Made by a program: the position numbers and the translations under genes
Shown: positions 1 to 9,290 of the stretch, piece by piece
Numbering within the stretch: position 1 is the stretch's first letter
Layout: each line of letters starts with the position of its first letter
NCBI RefSeq assembly: GCF_000342005.1
Contig: NZ_AOHO01000075.1
Span: forward strand, 1-64,000
Origin: Amycolatopsis decaplanina DSM 44594
GTDB lineage: Bacteria; Actinomycetota; Actinomycetes; Mycobacteriales; Pseudonocardiaceae
Direction of reading: 5' to 3'
DNA length: 64,000 bases
The notes under the pieces: model-generated
Told to the model about the DNA's origin: nothing
The model's database searches: none
The model's input: the letters and a program-made list of their open reading frames with translations, nothing else

Positions 1-60
1 GTTGCGGGGATCGCTAGAACCCGCCACCGGCTGCCAGGGCCCCTCGACCTTCACCGGGTT

Positions 61-777
61 CTAGTCGTCGGCCTTCTTCTTCGGCTTCCGACCACTCTTG
101 CGGAGGACGAGCAGGAGCGGCGAGAGCAGCCCGGCCACGACCATGGGCGTGGCCGCGGGCATCTTGACGGCCAGGAACACCAGCGCGCAGACGACGCCGA
201 GCAGCAGCAGCGTGACGGGAATCAGCAGCATGACCGCGTGCCGGGTACGGCGCTCGTCGCCCAGGATGTAGTGCAGCAACTCGGTCCAGCTGGTGCCCTG
301 GCGGAACAACTGCCGGCCGCCGGGCGCGGCATCGCAGTCGTGTCGCCGGGGCTCCCAGGCCAACACACTGGTGTCGAGAACGATCTTGGAATCGGCTGCT
401 TGAGACAGGAGTTCGCGGATCGCCTCGGGCGTGGCCTGCTCAGTCGTGGACTTGTCCTTGCCCTCGCCGCTGCTGATGCGGGTGTTCTCGGTCGCCCGGT
501 GCAGCTTCTTCCATAGGTCCATGACCAGATCGACCTGGGTGGGGGTGAGGCCGCAGGCGCGAACGAAGGCGGCGACCTGGTCGGGGTTGCTGGGCAGGCC
601 GGGGCGTTTGGTGTCGGGCAGGCTGTAGGCGGTGGAGCGCGGCATGCCCGTCTTGATCGCGATCTGCCCGCAGCTCAGGGGTGACGTGTCGAGGATCCGG
701 CCCAGCAGGGCGCGGAACTCGGTGGCGTCGGCCGCTTCGAAGACGAGTTGCTGCTCGCCGGGGATGGTCATGGTCAT
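61..777 (-). CDS. HTH protein with C-terminal membrane anchor
   Basis: This 238-residue protein begins with a helix-turn-helix-like region (about residues 20-85, with SCGQIAIKTGMPRSTAYSL) of the kind that follows XRE-type folds. A charged linker follows, then two hydrophobic segments (about 180-203 and 208-226) and a Lys/Arg-rich tail. The layout suggests a membrane-tethered DNA-binding or signalling protein. Its start codon overlaps the stop of the upstream membrane-protein gene in an ATGA arrangement, so the two are probably translationally coupled and work together. Function is not recognised; the HTH call is by motif only. Confidence 0.7.
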   Translation of the reverse strand: MTMTIPGEQQLVFEAADATEFRALLGRILDTSPLSCGQIAIKTGMPRSTAYSLPDTKRPGLPSNPDQVAAFVRACGLTPTQVDLVMDLWKKLHRATENTRISSGEGKDKSTTEQATPEAIRELLSQAADSKIVLDTSVLAWEPRRHDCDAAPGGRQLFRQGTSWTELLHYILGDERRTRHAVMLLIPVTLLLLGVVCALVFLAVKMPAATPMVVAGLLSPLLLVLRKSGRKPKKKADD

Positions 778-1070
778 CGCCGGCCCTCCTGCTCGTGGTG
801 CTGGCGGGCGAGTTCGTCCGCCGCGGTCCGCAGGAAGTTCAGGTTCTTCGCGATCTCGCCGATGCCGCGCGGGATCGCGAGGACGGCGACGAACACGACC
901 ATCACGCCCGCGGCGATGCCCGCGGCCGCGATGATCGGGGTGTCGCGCACGTTGAGGTAGATGGTCAGGCCGACGGCCAGCGTGATGATGAAGGCCTCCG
1001 GCCAGGTCAGTCTGACCGCGGCCGGGACGGCGCCGCCCGCGGAGGGCGGGCTCACCGCTTTCAACGCCAT
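774..1070 (-). CDS. Small two-TM membrane protein
   Basis: A 98-residue protein with two hydrophobic stretches (about residues 22-40 and 43-64) and a hydrophilic, probably cytoplasmic C-terminal tail. I chose the ATG at 1070 rather than longer starts because AGAAGGG lies about 8 bases upstream and the sequence before it is unlike a protein. Its stop overlaps the start of the HTH/membrane gene that follows (ATGA). The pair looks like a small membrane regulatory unit. The family is not recognised. Confidence 0.65.
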   Translation of the reverse strand: MALKAVSPPSAGGAVPAAVRLTWPEAFIITLAVGLTIYLNVRDTPIIAAAGIAAGVMVVFVAVLAIPRGIGEIAKNLNFLRTAADELARQHHEQEGRR

Positions 1071-1387
1071 GTTGTTGTGCCCTTCTGCGAGGAAACGCGC
1101 CTGCCCGCCCCGAAAAACAGTGGAGAAAGAGGGGCGGGCGAGGGTGGTGCGTTTCGTGGTTGCGGATTTACGAGCACTCACCGGTCGGGCTTGCTGCGGC
1201 TGGAACCACGGCCCTGTCGGCGACATCCCGGGGTGGGACCGGAACGAGAAAAAGCGTCCCGCACGTGCACGCACATGAGAAGACCCCACGATGCAAACGG
1301 TGTCTACCGGTCGCCAAGCGGAGTCCCGTAGACATGACGAAGGCCCCGAGCGAAATCTACGCTCGAGGCCTCGCCTGAGTGCGCGGG
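1071..1387. other. Gene-free leader with hairpin
   Basis: No convincing gene was seen here. On the minus strand it lies between a possible small ORF and the membrane-protein/HTH operon, so it is probably the leader or promoter of that operon. It contains the hairpin listed at 1342-1370. Confidence 0.5.
1342..1370 (-). terminator. GC-rich hairpin, possible terminator or attenuator
   Basis: Arms GGCCCCGAGCG (1342-1352) and CGCTCGAGGCC (1360-1370) pair with one mismatch around a 7-base loop. It lies just downstream of the small ORF at 1388-1552 and upstream of the membrane-protein operon, so it could end the first transcript or attenuate the second. No U-tract is visible. Confidence 0.4.
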
Positions 1388-1552
1388 CTAGTTCCAGCTA
1401 GACCGCAAGTCCTTGTGCTCCACCGCAACCACGCAGAAGGGCTTCAGGACCTTCACCGCCCCACTCACGGGCGGAGAAGACACAGCACGGGCACCGGAAG
1501 GCGCGGACCGAGACATGCCACGAGACTCCCGCCGGATGACAGCGGTGATCAT
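1388..1552 (-). CDS. Possible 54-aa small protein
   Basis: An ATG at 1552 is preceded by a clear GGAGG with 4-base spacing. It opens a 54-codon frame with a basic N-terminal half (residues about 8-12 and 15) and the C-terminal end VVAVEHKDLRSSWN. There is no signal peptide and only one Cys. No family is recognised. The strong ribosome binding site is the main support; the frame itself is short and could be chance. If real, it would be the first gene upstream of the membrane-protein/HTH pair and might be a small regulator or peptide. Confidence 0.35.
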   Translation of the reverse strand: MITAVIRRESRGMSRSAPSGARAVSSPPVSGAVKVLKPFCVVAVEHKDLRSSWN

Positions 1553-2015
1553 GATGCCTCCAATCCAGGACCGGTGATGCTCCCTGTTCGCGAGAACCAG
1601 AATGACCCCCCGCAAGCCACGGCGGGTCCACTCGTGGACACCAGATACCCGGTTTCCGAACTCACGCAGGTCAGCAGTGTCGCAGAACCGTCCACAGAGA
1701 TCACGTGGACACCCGTGGGCACGCATCGGTGAACGCCCGACGCCCCTTCCCGCCACCCGTGCCACCCACCACAGGGAAGGCCACCAGCAGATACCCGTGA
1801 TGCCCTGCCCCTGACGTCTTCACCAAGTCGCGAAGCCCGGCCGCTACGCGTGGCCAGCTGCTCCAGTGGCCTCGACTGGACACCTCGCCCGCGGCGTCAG
1901 CAGGGCGGCCTGGCCAGTCAGGTTCCGGTCAACAAACATGCCCGTCAGCAGGAACCGGACCAGCCCTTCCGGGCAAGCAGAGGGTGCGCTTCGAGGCGTG
2001 GTCCGGGATGTGGCG
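1553..2015. other. No gene seen
   Basis: Several overlapping open frames cross this stretch on both strands, but none has a convincing start site or protein-like composition. I see no repeat or strong hairpin. Confidence 0.5.
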
Positions 2016-3068
2016 TCAAAACGGGTCGGCTGCAGTCACCAATGCGACTCCCCATGCTTCGTCCATAGGGAAGCTGGCGAGGACCGTGCCGGTCTTGAAG
2101 TCGATGATCTTGATCGCTGGCCGCACCCGGCCGCCGCAGGTGAACAGGTACTTGTTGTTCGAGCTGATCGCCAGGCAGGTCACCGGATTGGGAGGTGGCG
2201 AGAACGCGGTCGTCATCGCATCTCCTCCGGCGGCCGAGTCTATGAAGGTATCCGTGACCGTGTCGAGCACTCTGTAGCCGCGCAAACCTCCTATGTAGAG
2301 GTGTCTGTGGTCGGGGGCGAAGGTGAAGGTATTGGCGTGCTCCCCGGTTGTCCCGTAGCGGACGGAGTGGAGGAAGTGCGCATCGGCGTCGAGTACGTTG
2401 ATCTTGAGGTAGTCGCCGGCGTAGAGCTTTCGACCGTTGGGGTGGACCACGATCGGGTCTCCTCCCACGCCGGTCACGGTGGCTCTGACTTTGTCGGTCC
2501 TGGTGTCGATGAGCGACACGGCCTCCGCGGTGCGTGGGCCGCCGGAGACGTAGGCGGTTATCCCATGAGGGTGCATCGCGACGCAGGACGCGGTGTGCGG
2601 TACGGCGATGGTCGCGATCACCTGGTTGGTGCGGGTGCTGATGACCGAGACACTGGCGTCCCGGGTGTTGGTCACATAGAGGTGGTGTCCTCGCCGGTTG
2701 TACGCCAGACAACCGGGAGTATTGCCGACGGGAATGGTCGCGATCACGCGGTTGGTCCGGACGTCGATGGCGGACACCGAGCGGGCACCGGCGTTGGCGG
2801 TGTAGACGCGGCGCTGATCCGGCGTGGCGACCAGGTTGCGTGGCTTCGCACCGACTTTGATCGTCGCGATGATCTTCTTGACTCTGGTGTCTATGACGGT
2901 CACCGAATCACCGTCGCCGGTTCCGACGTAGGCGAGATACTCCGCGCTGGCGCCCGTGCTCAGCGCGGCACTGGCTGTCTCTGCCGACGCGACCAGGCTG
3001 CCGCCTAGAACGGCGATTAGTCCCAGGATGGCGCCACGCACAATGAGTTGCGGCGCTGATCGAGCCAT
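2016..3068 (-). CDS. Secreted YVTN-type beta-propeller protein
   Basis: A 350-residue protein with an N-terminal signal peptide (hydrophobic core about residues 10-30, Ala-rich cleavage region near 30-36) followed by repeated beta-propeller blades. Each blade carries the pattern VSVIDTRTNxVIATIxVG and a YVxN-like strand (for example VYTANAGARSV and LYVTNTRDASV), as in the YVTN/40-residue repeat family. Such proteins are exported and usually act in surface binding or as scaffolds; the partner cannot be told here. GGAGGG sits three bases before the ATG. It is a monocistronic gene beside a degenerate stretch. Confidence 0.85.
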   Translation of the reverse strand: MARSAPQLIVRGAILGLIAVLGGSLVASAETASAALSTGASAEYLAYVGTGDGDSVTVIDTRVKKIIATIKVGAKPRNLVATPDQRRVYTANAGARSVSAIDVRTNRVIATIPVGNTPGCLAYNRRGHHLYVTNTRDASVSVISTRTNQVIATIAVPHTASCVAMHPHGITAYVSGGPRTAEAVSLIDTRTDKVRATVTGVGGDPIVVHPNGRKLYAGDYLKINVLDADAHFLHSVRYGTTGEHANTFTFAPDHRHLYIGGLRGYRVLDTVTDTFIDSAAGGDAMTTAFSPPPNPVTCLAISSNNKYLFTCGGRVRPAIKIIDFKTGTVLASFPMDEAWGVALVTAADPF

Positions 3069-3920
3069 TGTCCCTCCAATAAAGCGATCTCAGTTACTTT
3101 CACGCGATCTTGCCGTGTTCGAAATGCGTGAACGTAAGAGCCGTCTTGACGATTTTGATGACTGGAGGCGAAGTGGGAATGGCGCACCGGCCCATGAGGG
3201 TTTTCCAGCCATTTCCACCTCTCGCCTTCAAGTTTCAGAAATCGAGAGACTTCTGAGAAAATCAAGATGAGATGCCATTGTGGCCAGTGATCTTCCTTCA
3301 GGGTAATGAGGCGTAACGCCTGGCTGTCTAGAGTCTGGACGCGGAACGCTTGAGGGCAAAAGAGGCCACCCTGTGGCCGCCCTTGTTTCGAAAACGCCAC
3401 TTAAGCTCAGGGCCGGAAAGGTCATTGACGGCAGTGGCCGGGCCCTGCCTGCCAGCCCAGCTGGACCACTCCGTTTTGACGGACAAGGTCGATGAGATGG
3501 TGTCAGACGACCTGATGGTCAGTAGTGCAGTCGGTGGGTATTGTGCCAGCCTTCGGAGTAGACGAAGATCCCGTACATGCGTTCGTCCTGGTCACCGCAC
3601 AGCTGCGCGACAGCGTCACACAGCTCCCTCTGGCAGATACTCGGCCTCGCGGCGCTGGCAGACGACGCGAGTGCGACCACCTGAGATTCAACGAGAAGGC
3701 AGAATTCGATGACGAAGAAAAGTCTTCGGCGCTGTCACGCATAGTGGAGGGCTATCTTCGCGTGCTATGCGGAAACGTGCGGCGATACCTAAATACGGCG
3801 AAACCAGCGCAGAGGACCGCGGTAGCCTGGTACCACACCAGCACGTATTCCGACTGGCCTGTGGGGAGCCGGACGAGGCTGCCGTGTGCGGTGGCCCGTT
3901 CGAACTGCTCATATCTCGCC
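3069..3920. other. Gene-poor stretch, lower coding character
   Basis: No intact gene was seen over about 850 bases. Third-position GC bias is weak and frames are short. The only fragment with some protein-like character is the minus-strand frame at 3519-3680. The stretch may be decayed coding DNA plus the promoter of the beta-propeller gene. Confidence 0.5.
3519..3680 (-). CDS. Possible small ORF or gene remnant
   Basis: A minus-strand frame starting at a GTG (3680) gives 53 residues ending in DERMYGIFVYSEGWHNTHRL plus two more residues. The aromatic-rich end looks more protein-like than its surroundings. The frame stays open upstream of the GTG without an ATG and has no good ribosome binding site, so a decayed gene is as likely as a real small protein. 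Confidence 0.2.
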   Translation of the reverse strand: MVALASSASAARPSICQRELCDAVAQLCGDQDERMYGIFVYSEGWHNTHRLHY

Positions 3921-5141
3921 TCATCGCGTGGCGGCCGTGTAGTCCTTCAGCACCAGGGCGTTCGCGGCTTCGCGGACCGGGCGAGCCATTTGTTCCAGGA
4001 CTCGGTTGCGGCCGGGGAGGTACGGCATGAGCTTGATCATCCGGGTGTTGATCCAGGCGAACATCCGCGACCGCGGGATGATCCCGCGCAGCGCCGTCTC
4101 CGCCAGGGTCTGGTTCTTCTCGATGTAGGGCCGCATTTCCGCCTCGTACCGCGAGAACGCCACCGAGAAGTCCCCTGGCGCGGCGGCCAGTTCGCCGGCC
4201 AGGACGTAGGCGCCGGCAAGGGCGAGGCTCGTGCCTTGACCTGATGCGGGGGACGGGCAGCAGCCCGCATCGCCGACGAGAATGACGCGGCCCGCCGAAA
4301 GGTGGTCCAGGTTGATCTGGCACACCGGGTCGAAGTAGAAGTCGTCGGCCTGACGCATCGCGTCGAGCAGTTCCGGGAGCTCCCAGCCCAGGTCGGCGAA
4401 CTGGGCGGCCACGAAGTCCTTTTGGCTTTCGACGTCCCGATGGTCGTAGGTCAGAGGCGGCGCGCTGAACCAGAACGCGGCCTTCGCGTCGTCGGCGCGG
4501 GCGGTGCTGTAGACGTTGACCATCTTGCCGGCCGCCGCCGAGTGCAGCAGCTCCCAGCGGTCCAGTGCGAATGTGTTGGGTACGGTCGAGATCGAGATGT
4601 AGGCGTCGAACCGGCGCAGGTAGTCCTCTTCCGGGCCGAACGCCAGCGCGCGGACCCCGGAATGCAGGCCGTCCGCGCCGACGACCAGATCGAACCGGCG
4701 CGGCTCGCCGTTGGCGAATGTCACCAGCACCCCGTCGTCCCGTTGGTCGAGGCCGGTGATCCAGTCGCCGAAGATGTATTCAGTGTTGTCGCGAGTGTGC
4801 TCATAGAGGATCTTCGCGAGGTCGCCGCGCAGGATCTCGGTGTCGTCGCCGTGACGGAAGCCGAAGGTGTCGGCGTCCAGTGTCGCGACCTCCTTGCCGC
4901 ACTTGTTCACGAACGACGCTCCCCGCATGTCGGTGCTCTCCGCCTGCACGCGCTCGAGCAGGCCCATCCGGCGGACCACGTCGACGGCGACACCGCGGAT
5001 GTCGACCTTGTAGCCGCCCCCGCGCAGGCTCGGGGCCCGTTCGACCACGGTCGGGCGGAAGCCGTGGTGGTTCAGCCACCAGGCGAGGGTGGGGCCGGCG
5101 ACGCTGGCGCCGGAGATGAGGATTTCGCGGTTCGTCGTCAT
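3921..5141 (-). CDS. FAD-dependent monooxygenase
   Basis: A flavoprotein of the PHBH/aromatic-hydroxylase type. It has an N-terminal FAD dinucleotide fold (GASVAGPTLAWWL, a GxGxxG variant), the central DG motif in VVGADGLHSGVRAL and the ribityl-binding GD motif in LVGDAGCCPSP. It should use FAD and NAD(P)H to hydroxylate or epoxidise a small organic substrate; the substrate is unknown. I took the ATG at 5141, where homology-like sequence begins; a GTG at 5162 is also in frame. The gene lies 31 bases after the AfsR-type regulator on the same strand, which probably controls it. Confidence 0.85.
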   Translation of the reverse strand: MTTNREILISGASVAGPTLAWWLNHHGFRPTVVERAPSLRGGGYKVDIRGVAVDVVRRMGLLERVQAESTDMRGASFVNKCGKEVATLDADTFGFRHGDDTEILRGDLAKILYEHTRDNTEYIFGDWITGLDQRDDGVLVTFANGEPRRFDLVVGADGLHSGVRALAFGPEEDYLRRFDAYISISTVPNTFALDRWELLHSAAAGKMVNVYSTARADDAKAAFWFSAPPLTYDHRDVESQKDFVAAQFADLGWELPELLDAMRQADDFYFDPVCQINLDHLSAGRVILVGDAGCCPSPASGQGTSLALAGAYVLAGELAAAPGDFSVAFSRYEAEMRPYIEKNQTLAETALRGIIPRSRMFAWINTRMIKLMPYLPGRNRVLEQMARPVREAANALVLKDYTAATR

Positions 5142-5172
5142 GTCCGGCAGCGTGGACGGCACCGCTGACCGC

Positions 5173-8100
5173 TCACGAACCGAGCGTGAACCGCCGCTGA
5201 CCGGACGTCAGGATCGCCTGTTCAGGGGGTGTTTCGTGACCGCGTTCGAAAGCGTCGGAGTACCTGGCGGCACCGATGCGTGCCTGCACTCGTGCAGTGA
5301 TCGCGTCGACGTCGGAGTCCCCGATGACCGGTGCGCCGCGCAGTCCGACGGCGACGCCGAGCAGGAACGCGGCCCGCTCGTCTTCGCCCCGTTCCGCGAG
5401 AACCCCGGCCAGTCCTTCGACCGCCTGGGCCGCGCCCGGCAGGTTCGCGTACTCGAGCGCGATGGCGAGCGCCTCCTGGTACAGCTCCGTCGCCTTGTCG
5501 AGGTTCCCCTCGGCGGCCGCCGTCCAGCCGAAGCCGGTGTACAGGTGGATCCGTGTCTCCCCACCGGTCACCGGATCGACGGTCAAGCCGAGCGCAGAGC
5601 CGTACCACCGCCGGGCCGCGGCGAGGTCGCCTGAGCGCCGGGCGACCTCGCCCAGCCCGCCGCGGGCCCGCGCGAGCGTCAAGGGCGTTCCTGCGGTGCG
5701 TGCCTGCTCGGCGGCGGCTTTGAAGTCGGTCCTGGCTGCTTCGACGTGCCCGGCCCGGAGCGAGCCTTCGGCGCGGCGGCAGAGCAAGTCGGCGGTGTCT
5801 TCGACGGCGCCGAGCGCGGTGGCCAGCCGGATCGACTCGTCCATCAGTTCGCGGAACCGCGCGTGGTCGCCGCGCCAATCCGCGAACTCCGCCAGCTTTT
5901 CCAGCGCGCTTGCCTGGCCCCAGCGGTCGCCCAGGGCGCGGAACCCGTCCCTTGCCGCCGAAAAGTGGGACTCGGCCTCGGTGATCCGCCCGCGGTACTG
6001 CGCGCCGAGGCCGTCGCCGATCCGCGCGAACGCCTGCGACCAGGCATCGGGGCCGATCCGTGTGGCAAGCCGTTCGCCCTCCTTCGCCTTGGTGCGTGGC
6101 GAAAACGCCCACAAGAGGAAGAGGTACGGGTGGCGCAGCGGTTCGTCGGACAGCCGCAGGATCGGTTCGATGTCGACGTCCGTGGCCGACGCGTGGATCA
6201 GGCAAAGGACGTACTCCTCGGCCAGCCCCGGCGGCGGTTCCGGGCCGATGGCGGCGAGAACGGCGTCCGCGAACGGTGTCGCTTGGCTCCGCAGCCCGCG
6301 CAGCCACCAGTACCAGGTCAAGGACGCGATGAGACGCAACGCGGTTTCTGGTGCTTCGGTGACGCTCCAGCGCAGCGCGGCGTGCAGGTCGGCGTGCTCG
6401 GTGGTCAGCTCCGCCAACGCCGTTAGCTGGTCAGCGCCGCGTAGTTTCGGCTCGGCGGCGCGTGCGAGGTCGAGGAAGTACTTCGCGTGCGCCGCGCGCC
6501 GGTCTTCGTCCTGATCGCCGCAGAACGCGCGAATGGTCTCCAGCATCCGGTACCGGCCACCGTCGAATTCGACGAGTGACTTCTCGACGAGGCCGGCGAG
6601 TGCGACGTCGACGTCGGGAACCGCGCAGACCCGCTCGACCGCGTCGAGCCGGGCGCCACCGGCGAACACCGCGAACCGGCCCGCCAGGAGCCGTTCCCCG
6701 GGTTCCAGAAGATTCCAGCTCCATTCGACGACGCCGCGCAGGGTCCGGTGCCGCGGCTCGGCGGTCCGTTCGCCGCGCGACAGCAGCCGGAAGCGGTCGT
6801 CGAGCCGGTCGGCGACGTCGTCCGCGGACATCGATCGCAAGCGGCCGGCGGCGAGCTCGATCGCCAGCGGCAGGCCGTCGAGAGCGGCGCAGATCCGCGT
6901 GACCGCGGCCGGGGCGGGCACGACGCCGGGCGCCACCGCCGCGGCCCGTTCGGCGAACAGTCGCTCCGCCGCCCCGGCGGCCAGCGCGCCGACCGGCACC
7001 AGCCTTTCGCCGGTCAAGCCCAGTGCCTCGCGGCTGGTGGCGAGCACGCGCAGGCCCGCGCACTCGCCGAGCAGCCGCCGGACCAACCCCGCGACCTCGG
7101 CGACGACGTGTTCGCAGTTGTCGAGGACCAGCAGCAGTGGCCGGTCGGCGAGCCCCACGGCCAGGCGGTCGGCCGGCTCCGGCGCCGCGCCCGGCGCGAG
7201 TACGCCCTGTTCGCGCAGCCCTAGGGTGGAGAGCACCGCTCGTGCCACTTCGGTCGTCGTCGCCAACTCGACGAAGCACACTTCGCCTGACATACGTTCC
7301 GCGGCTGCGACAGCCAACCGGGTCTTGCCCGCGCCACCTGGTCCGGTGAGTGTGACAAGCCGGGAATCACGCAATGCCTCGGATAGTCGGCCGAGCTCTC
7401 CGTCGCGGCCGACCAACCCGGTGAGCGGCACCGGCATCCGCCGGACCCGGGCAGGCGTGGCGCCCCGAAGGGCCGCCATGTGCGCGTCCGCGAGTTCCGC
7501 CGCCGGTTCAGCGCCGAGCTCGTCGGCGAGCCGTTTCCGTATCTCGGCGAACACGGCCAATGCCTCGGCGGAACGGCCGCTCCCGTTCAACGCTCGCATG
7601 AGCCGGCCTGTGAGCCGCTCACGTAGCGGGTGCTCACGGGTGAGCTCGCGGAGTTCGGCGACGAGCCGTTCGTGGTGACCGAGCGCCAACCTCACCTCGG
7701 CGTGATCCTCCACCGCGGCCAGGTACGCCTCGGCCAGCCGGGCCGCGCTCGGCGCGTCCGCGAGCCCATCGAACGCAGGCCCACGCCAGAGAGCCAAAGC
7801 CTCAGCGAAGAACTCGTGTGCGACCGCCGGGTCCCGAGTCTGGCGCGCCTGAGCGGTGAGCCGTTCGAACCGGTGGACATCGACGACCTGGGGATCGACA
7901 GCCAGCCGGTAACCGGCGGAGGTGAACTCGACCAAACCGTCGGGCGCGCCGCCATCCCGCAACCGCCGCCGAAGCCGCGAAACCTGGGATTGCAACGCCT
8001 CAGCGGCGCCCTCGGGTGGGTGATCGCCGTGCAGGCCATCGATCAGCCGCTCGGTGGAGACGACACCCCCGGCGTCGAGAGCCAGGAGCGCGAGCAACCC

Positions 8101-8181
8101 GCGCAGCTGAGGACCGCCGAGGGCGACCAGGCTCCCGTCAGGACCGCGGGCTTCGACCGGCCCGAGAATGGCGAACTGCAC
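5173..8181 (-). CDS. AfsR/SARP-type regulator with NB-ARC and TPR
   Basis: A 1002-residue regulator. From the N-terminus: an OmpR-like winged helix (about 1-95), a bacterial transcriptional activation domain (about 100-245), an NB-ARC ATPase with the P-loop TGPGGAGKTRLAV and a Walker B-like LLLVLDNCEHV, and a long TPR-rich C-terminal half. Proteins of this layout activate secondary-metabolism or stress genes from direct-repeat operators. I chose the GTG at 8181, where the winged helix begins (QFAILGPVEARGPDG); an upstream extension is unlike this family. The monooxygenase gene follows at once. A candidate operator is at 8315-8333. Confidence 0.9.
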   Translation of the reverse strand: MQFAILGPVEARGPDGSLVALGGPQLRGLLALLALDAGGVVSTERLIDGLHGDHPPEGAAEALQSQVSRLRRRLRDGGAPDGLVEFTSAGYRLAVDPQVVDVHRFERLTAQARQTRDPAVAHEFFAEALALWRGPAFDGLADAPSAARLAEAYLAAVEDHAEVRLALGHHERLVAELRELTREHPLRERLTGRLMRALNGSGRSAEALAVFAEIRKRLADELGAEPAAELADAHMAALRGATPARVRRMPVPLTGLVGRDGELGRLSEALRDSRLVTLTGPGGAGKTRLAVAAAERMSGEVCFVELATTTEVARAVLSTLGLREQGVLAPGAAPEPADRLAVGLADRPLLLVLDNCEHVVAEVAGLVRRLLGECAGLRVLATSREALGLTGERLVPVGALAAGAAERLFAERAAAVAPGVVPAPAAVTRICAALDGLPLAIELAAGRLRSMSADDVADRLDDRFRLLSRGERTAEPRHRTLRGVVEWSWNLLEPGERLLAGRFAVFAGGARLDAVERVCAVPDVDVALAGLVEKSLVEFDGGRYRMLETIRAFCGDQDEDRRAAHAKYFLDLARAAEPKLRGADQLTALAELTTEHADLHAALRWSVTEAPETALRLIASLTWYWWLRGLRSQATPFADAVLAAIGPEPPPGLAEEYVLCLIHASATDVDIEPILRLSDEPLRHPYLFLLWAFSPRTKAKEGERLATRIGPDAWSQAFARIGDGLGAQYRGRITEAESHFSAARDGFRALGDRWGQASALEKLAEFADWRGDHARFRELMDESIRLATALGAVEDTADLLCRRAEGSLRAGHVEAARTDFKAAAEQARTAGTPLTLARARGGLGEVARRSGDLAAARRWYGSALGLTVDPVTGGETRIHLYTGFGWTAAAEGNLDKATELYQEALAIALEYANLPGAAQAVEGLAGVLAERGEDERAAFLLGVAVGLRGAPVIGDSDVDAITARVQARIGAARYSDAFERGHETPPEQAILTSGQRRFTLGS

Positions 8182-8518
8182 GCCGCCGATTCTGGCCCCG
8201 ACCGCAAGTTCCGGTGAACCAGCCGCCACACGACGACCTCGGCCCGTCGCCGTGGCGCAGCCAGGTTGCGAACTGCCGGACGATCGAAGATGAGCCACTG
8301 CCGTTAGCGCACCGTCACGTGACCTTCAGGTGATGTGTCGCGCGAAGTCGGCGCCATCACCGGACGGCAGCGGTCGTCGAAACGGCGGACACGAGCCCAC
8401 GTCCTGTCATGGCCGATGAGCCGGTGTTCTCGGTCGTTCACGTCGAACGTTCGTAGGCGAAAACGTGCGCTGTTTCCGCAGTCGGCCTTGCTGACTTGTT
8501 ACTGAAGCCAGCACGACC
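8182..8518. other. Upstream region of the AfsR-type gene
   Basis: No gene was seen. It separates the GNAT gene from the regulator and should hold the regulator's promoter, including the 11-bp-spaced direct repeats listed separately. Confidence 0.5.
8315..8333. promoter_or_regulatory. Candidate SARP operator, two 11-bp-spaced repeats
   Basis: TCACGTGA (8315-8322) and TCAGGTGA (8326-8333) repeat with exactly 11-bp periodicity, the spacing known for SARP/AfsR direct-repeat boxes. The site is about 135 bases upstream of the AfsR-type start, which fits autoregulation. Binding is inferred. Confidence 0.4.
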
Positions 8519-9067
8519 TCAGGGGGATGGCGGGAGCGAGTACCAGACGCCGAACCACTGCTCGGCGCCGTACTCCTCGAACCGCTCCACCTCAGTGAAC
8601 CCCAGCTTCGCCGCGACGCGCATCGAGCGGTCGTTGGCAGCCTGCGTGCAGAGCACCACCGGCTCACCGGGAAGCGCGTCAGCGAACCAACCGAGCGCTG
8701 CCGCGCACGCCTCCGCGGCGTACCCGCGTCCCCATGCCTGCGGCAAAAACAGGTAGCCGAGCTCAGTCTCCCCGCCATCCGGACGGACGTGACCCGGGCG
8801 CTCCGCATCACGCTGATCGAGCGTGATCATGCCGATCATCGATCCGTCGAGTTCGATGACGAACAGTCCGAAGCGTCGGCCTGGTACCTCAGGTCTCGTG
8901 CGTTCGAGCTCGTCACGCGGTTGAGGGCCACCGATGTAGGTGCCCACCTCCGGCGAGGCGAACAGCTCGATGAACGCCGCTCGGTCCCGGGCCTCGGATT
9001 CGCGGAGCACCAGCCGCTCGGTCTTGATCGGGGCAGGTGGCCAGGCGATGGATCCGCGCTCAGTCAT
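8519..9067 (-). CDS. GNAT N-acetyltransferase
   Basis: A 182-residue acetyltransferase of the RimJ/RimL-like GNAT branch. It starts with the typical IKTERLVLRESEARDRAAF strand and helix, has the central ELGYLFLPQAWGRGYAAEA with the acetyl-CoA pyrophosphate loop (QAWGRGYA), and ends with the ANDRSMRVAAKLGFTEVERF motif. It should transfer acetyl from acetyl-CoA to an amine on a protein terminus or small molecule; the target is unknown. The start at 9067 is where the family's N-terminus begins. It stands alone between unrelated genes. Confidence 0.88.
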   Translation of the reverse strand: MTERGSIAWPPAPIKTERLVLRESEARDRAAFIELFASPEVGTYIGGPQPRDELERTRPEVPGRRFGLFVIELDGSMIGMITLDQRDAERPGHVRPDGGETELGYLFLPQAWGRGYAAEACAAALGWFADALPGEPVVLCTQAANDRSMRVAAKLGFTEVERFEEYGAEQWFGVWYSLPPSP

Positions 9068-9290
9068 GGCAGGCAAGCTATCGCACCTACTGGACAGAAG
9101 CCTCGGACGACCGGCAGCGGAAGCAGCCTCAGGCCCGACGACGAGTCCGGCTGGCATCTCACAGATAACCCACAACCGTCCTGTCATGCGGCCATGAGGG
9201 CTTTCGGGCAGGCGGCTGGACCAGCCCTGCTGAGCAGGTCGATCACGGACGCAGCCGCGGGACTCCGCGTCTGACCGGTTCGATGGGGGG

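Noticed and set aside
1866-3008. 380-codon plus-strand open frame
   Set aside because: It is the complement of the beta-propeller gene, which has a signal peptide, repeats and a ribosome binding site; the plus-strand frame has none.
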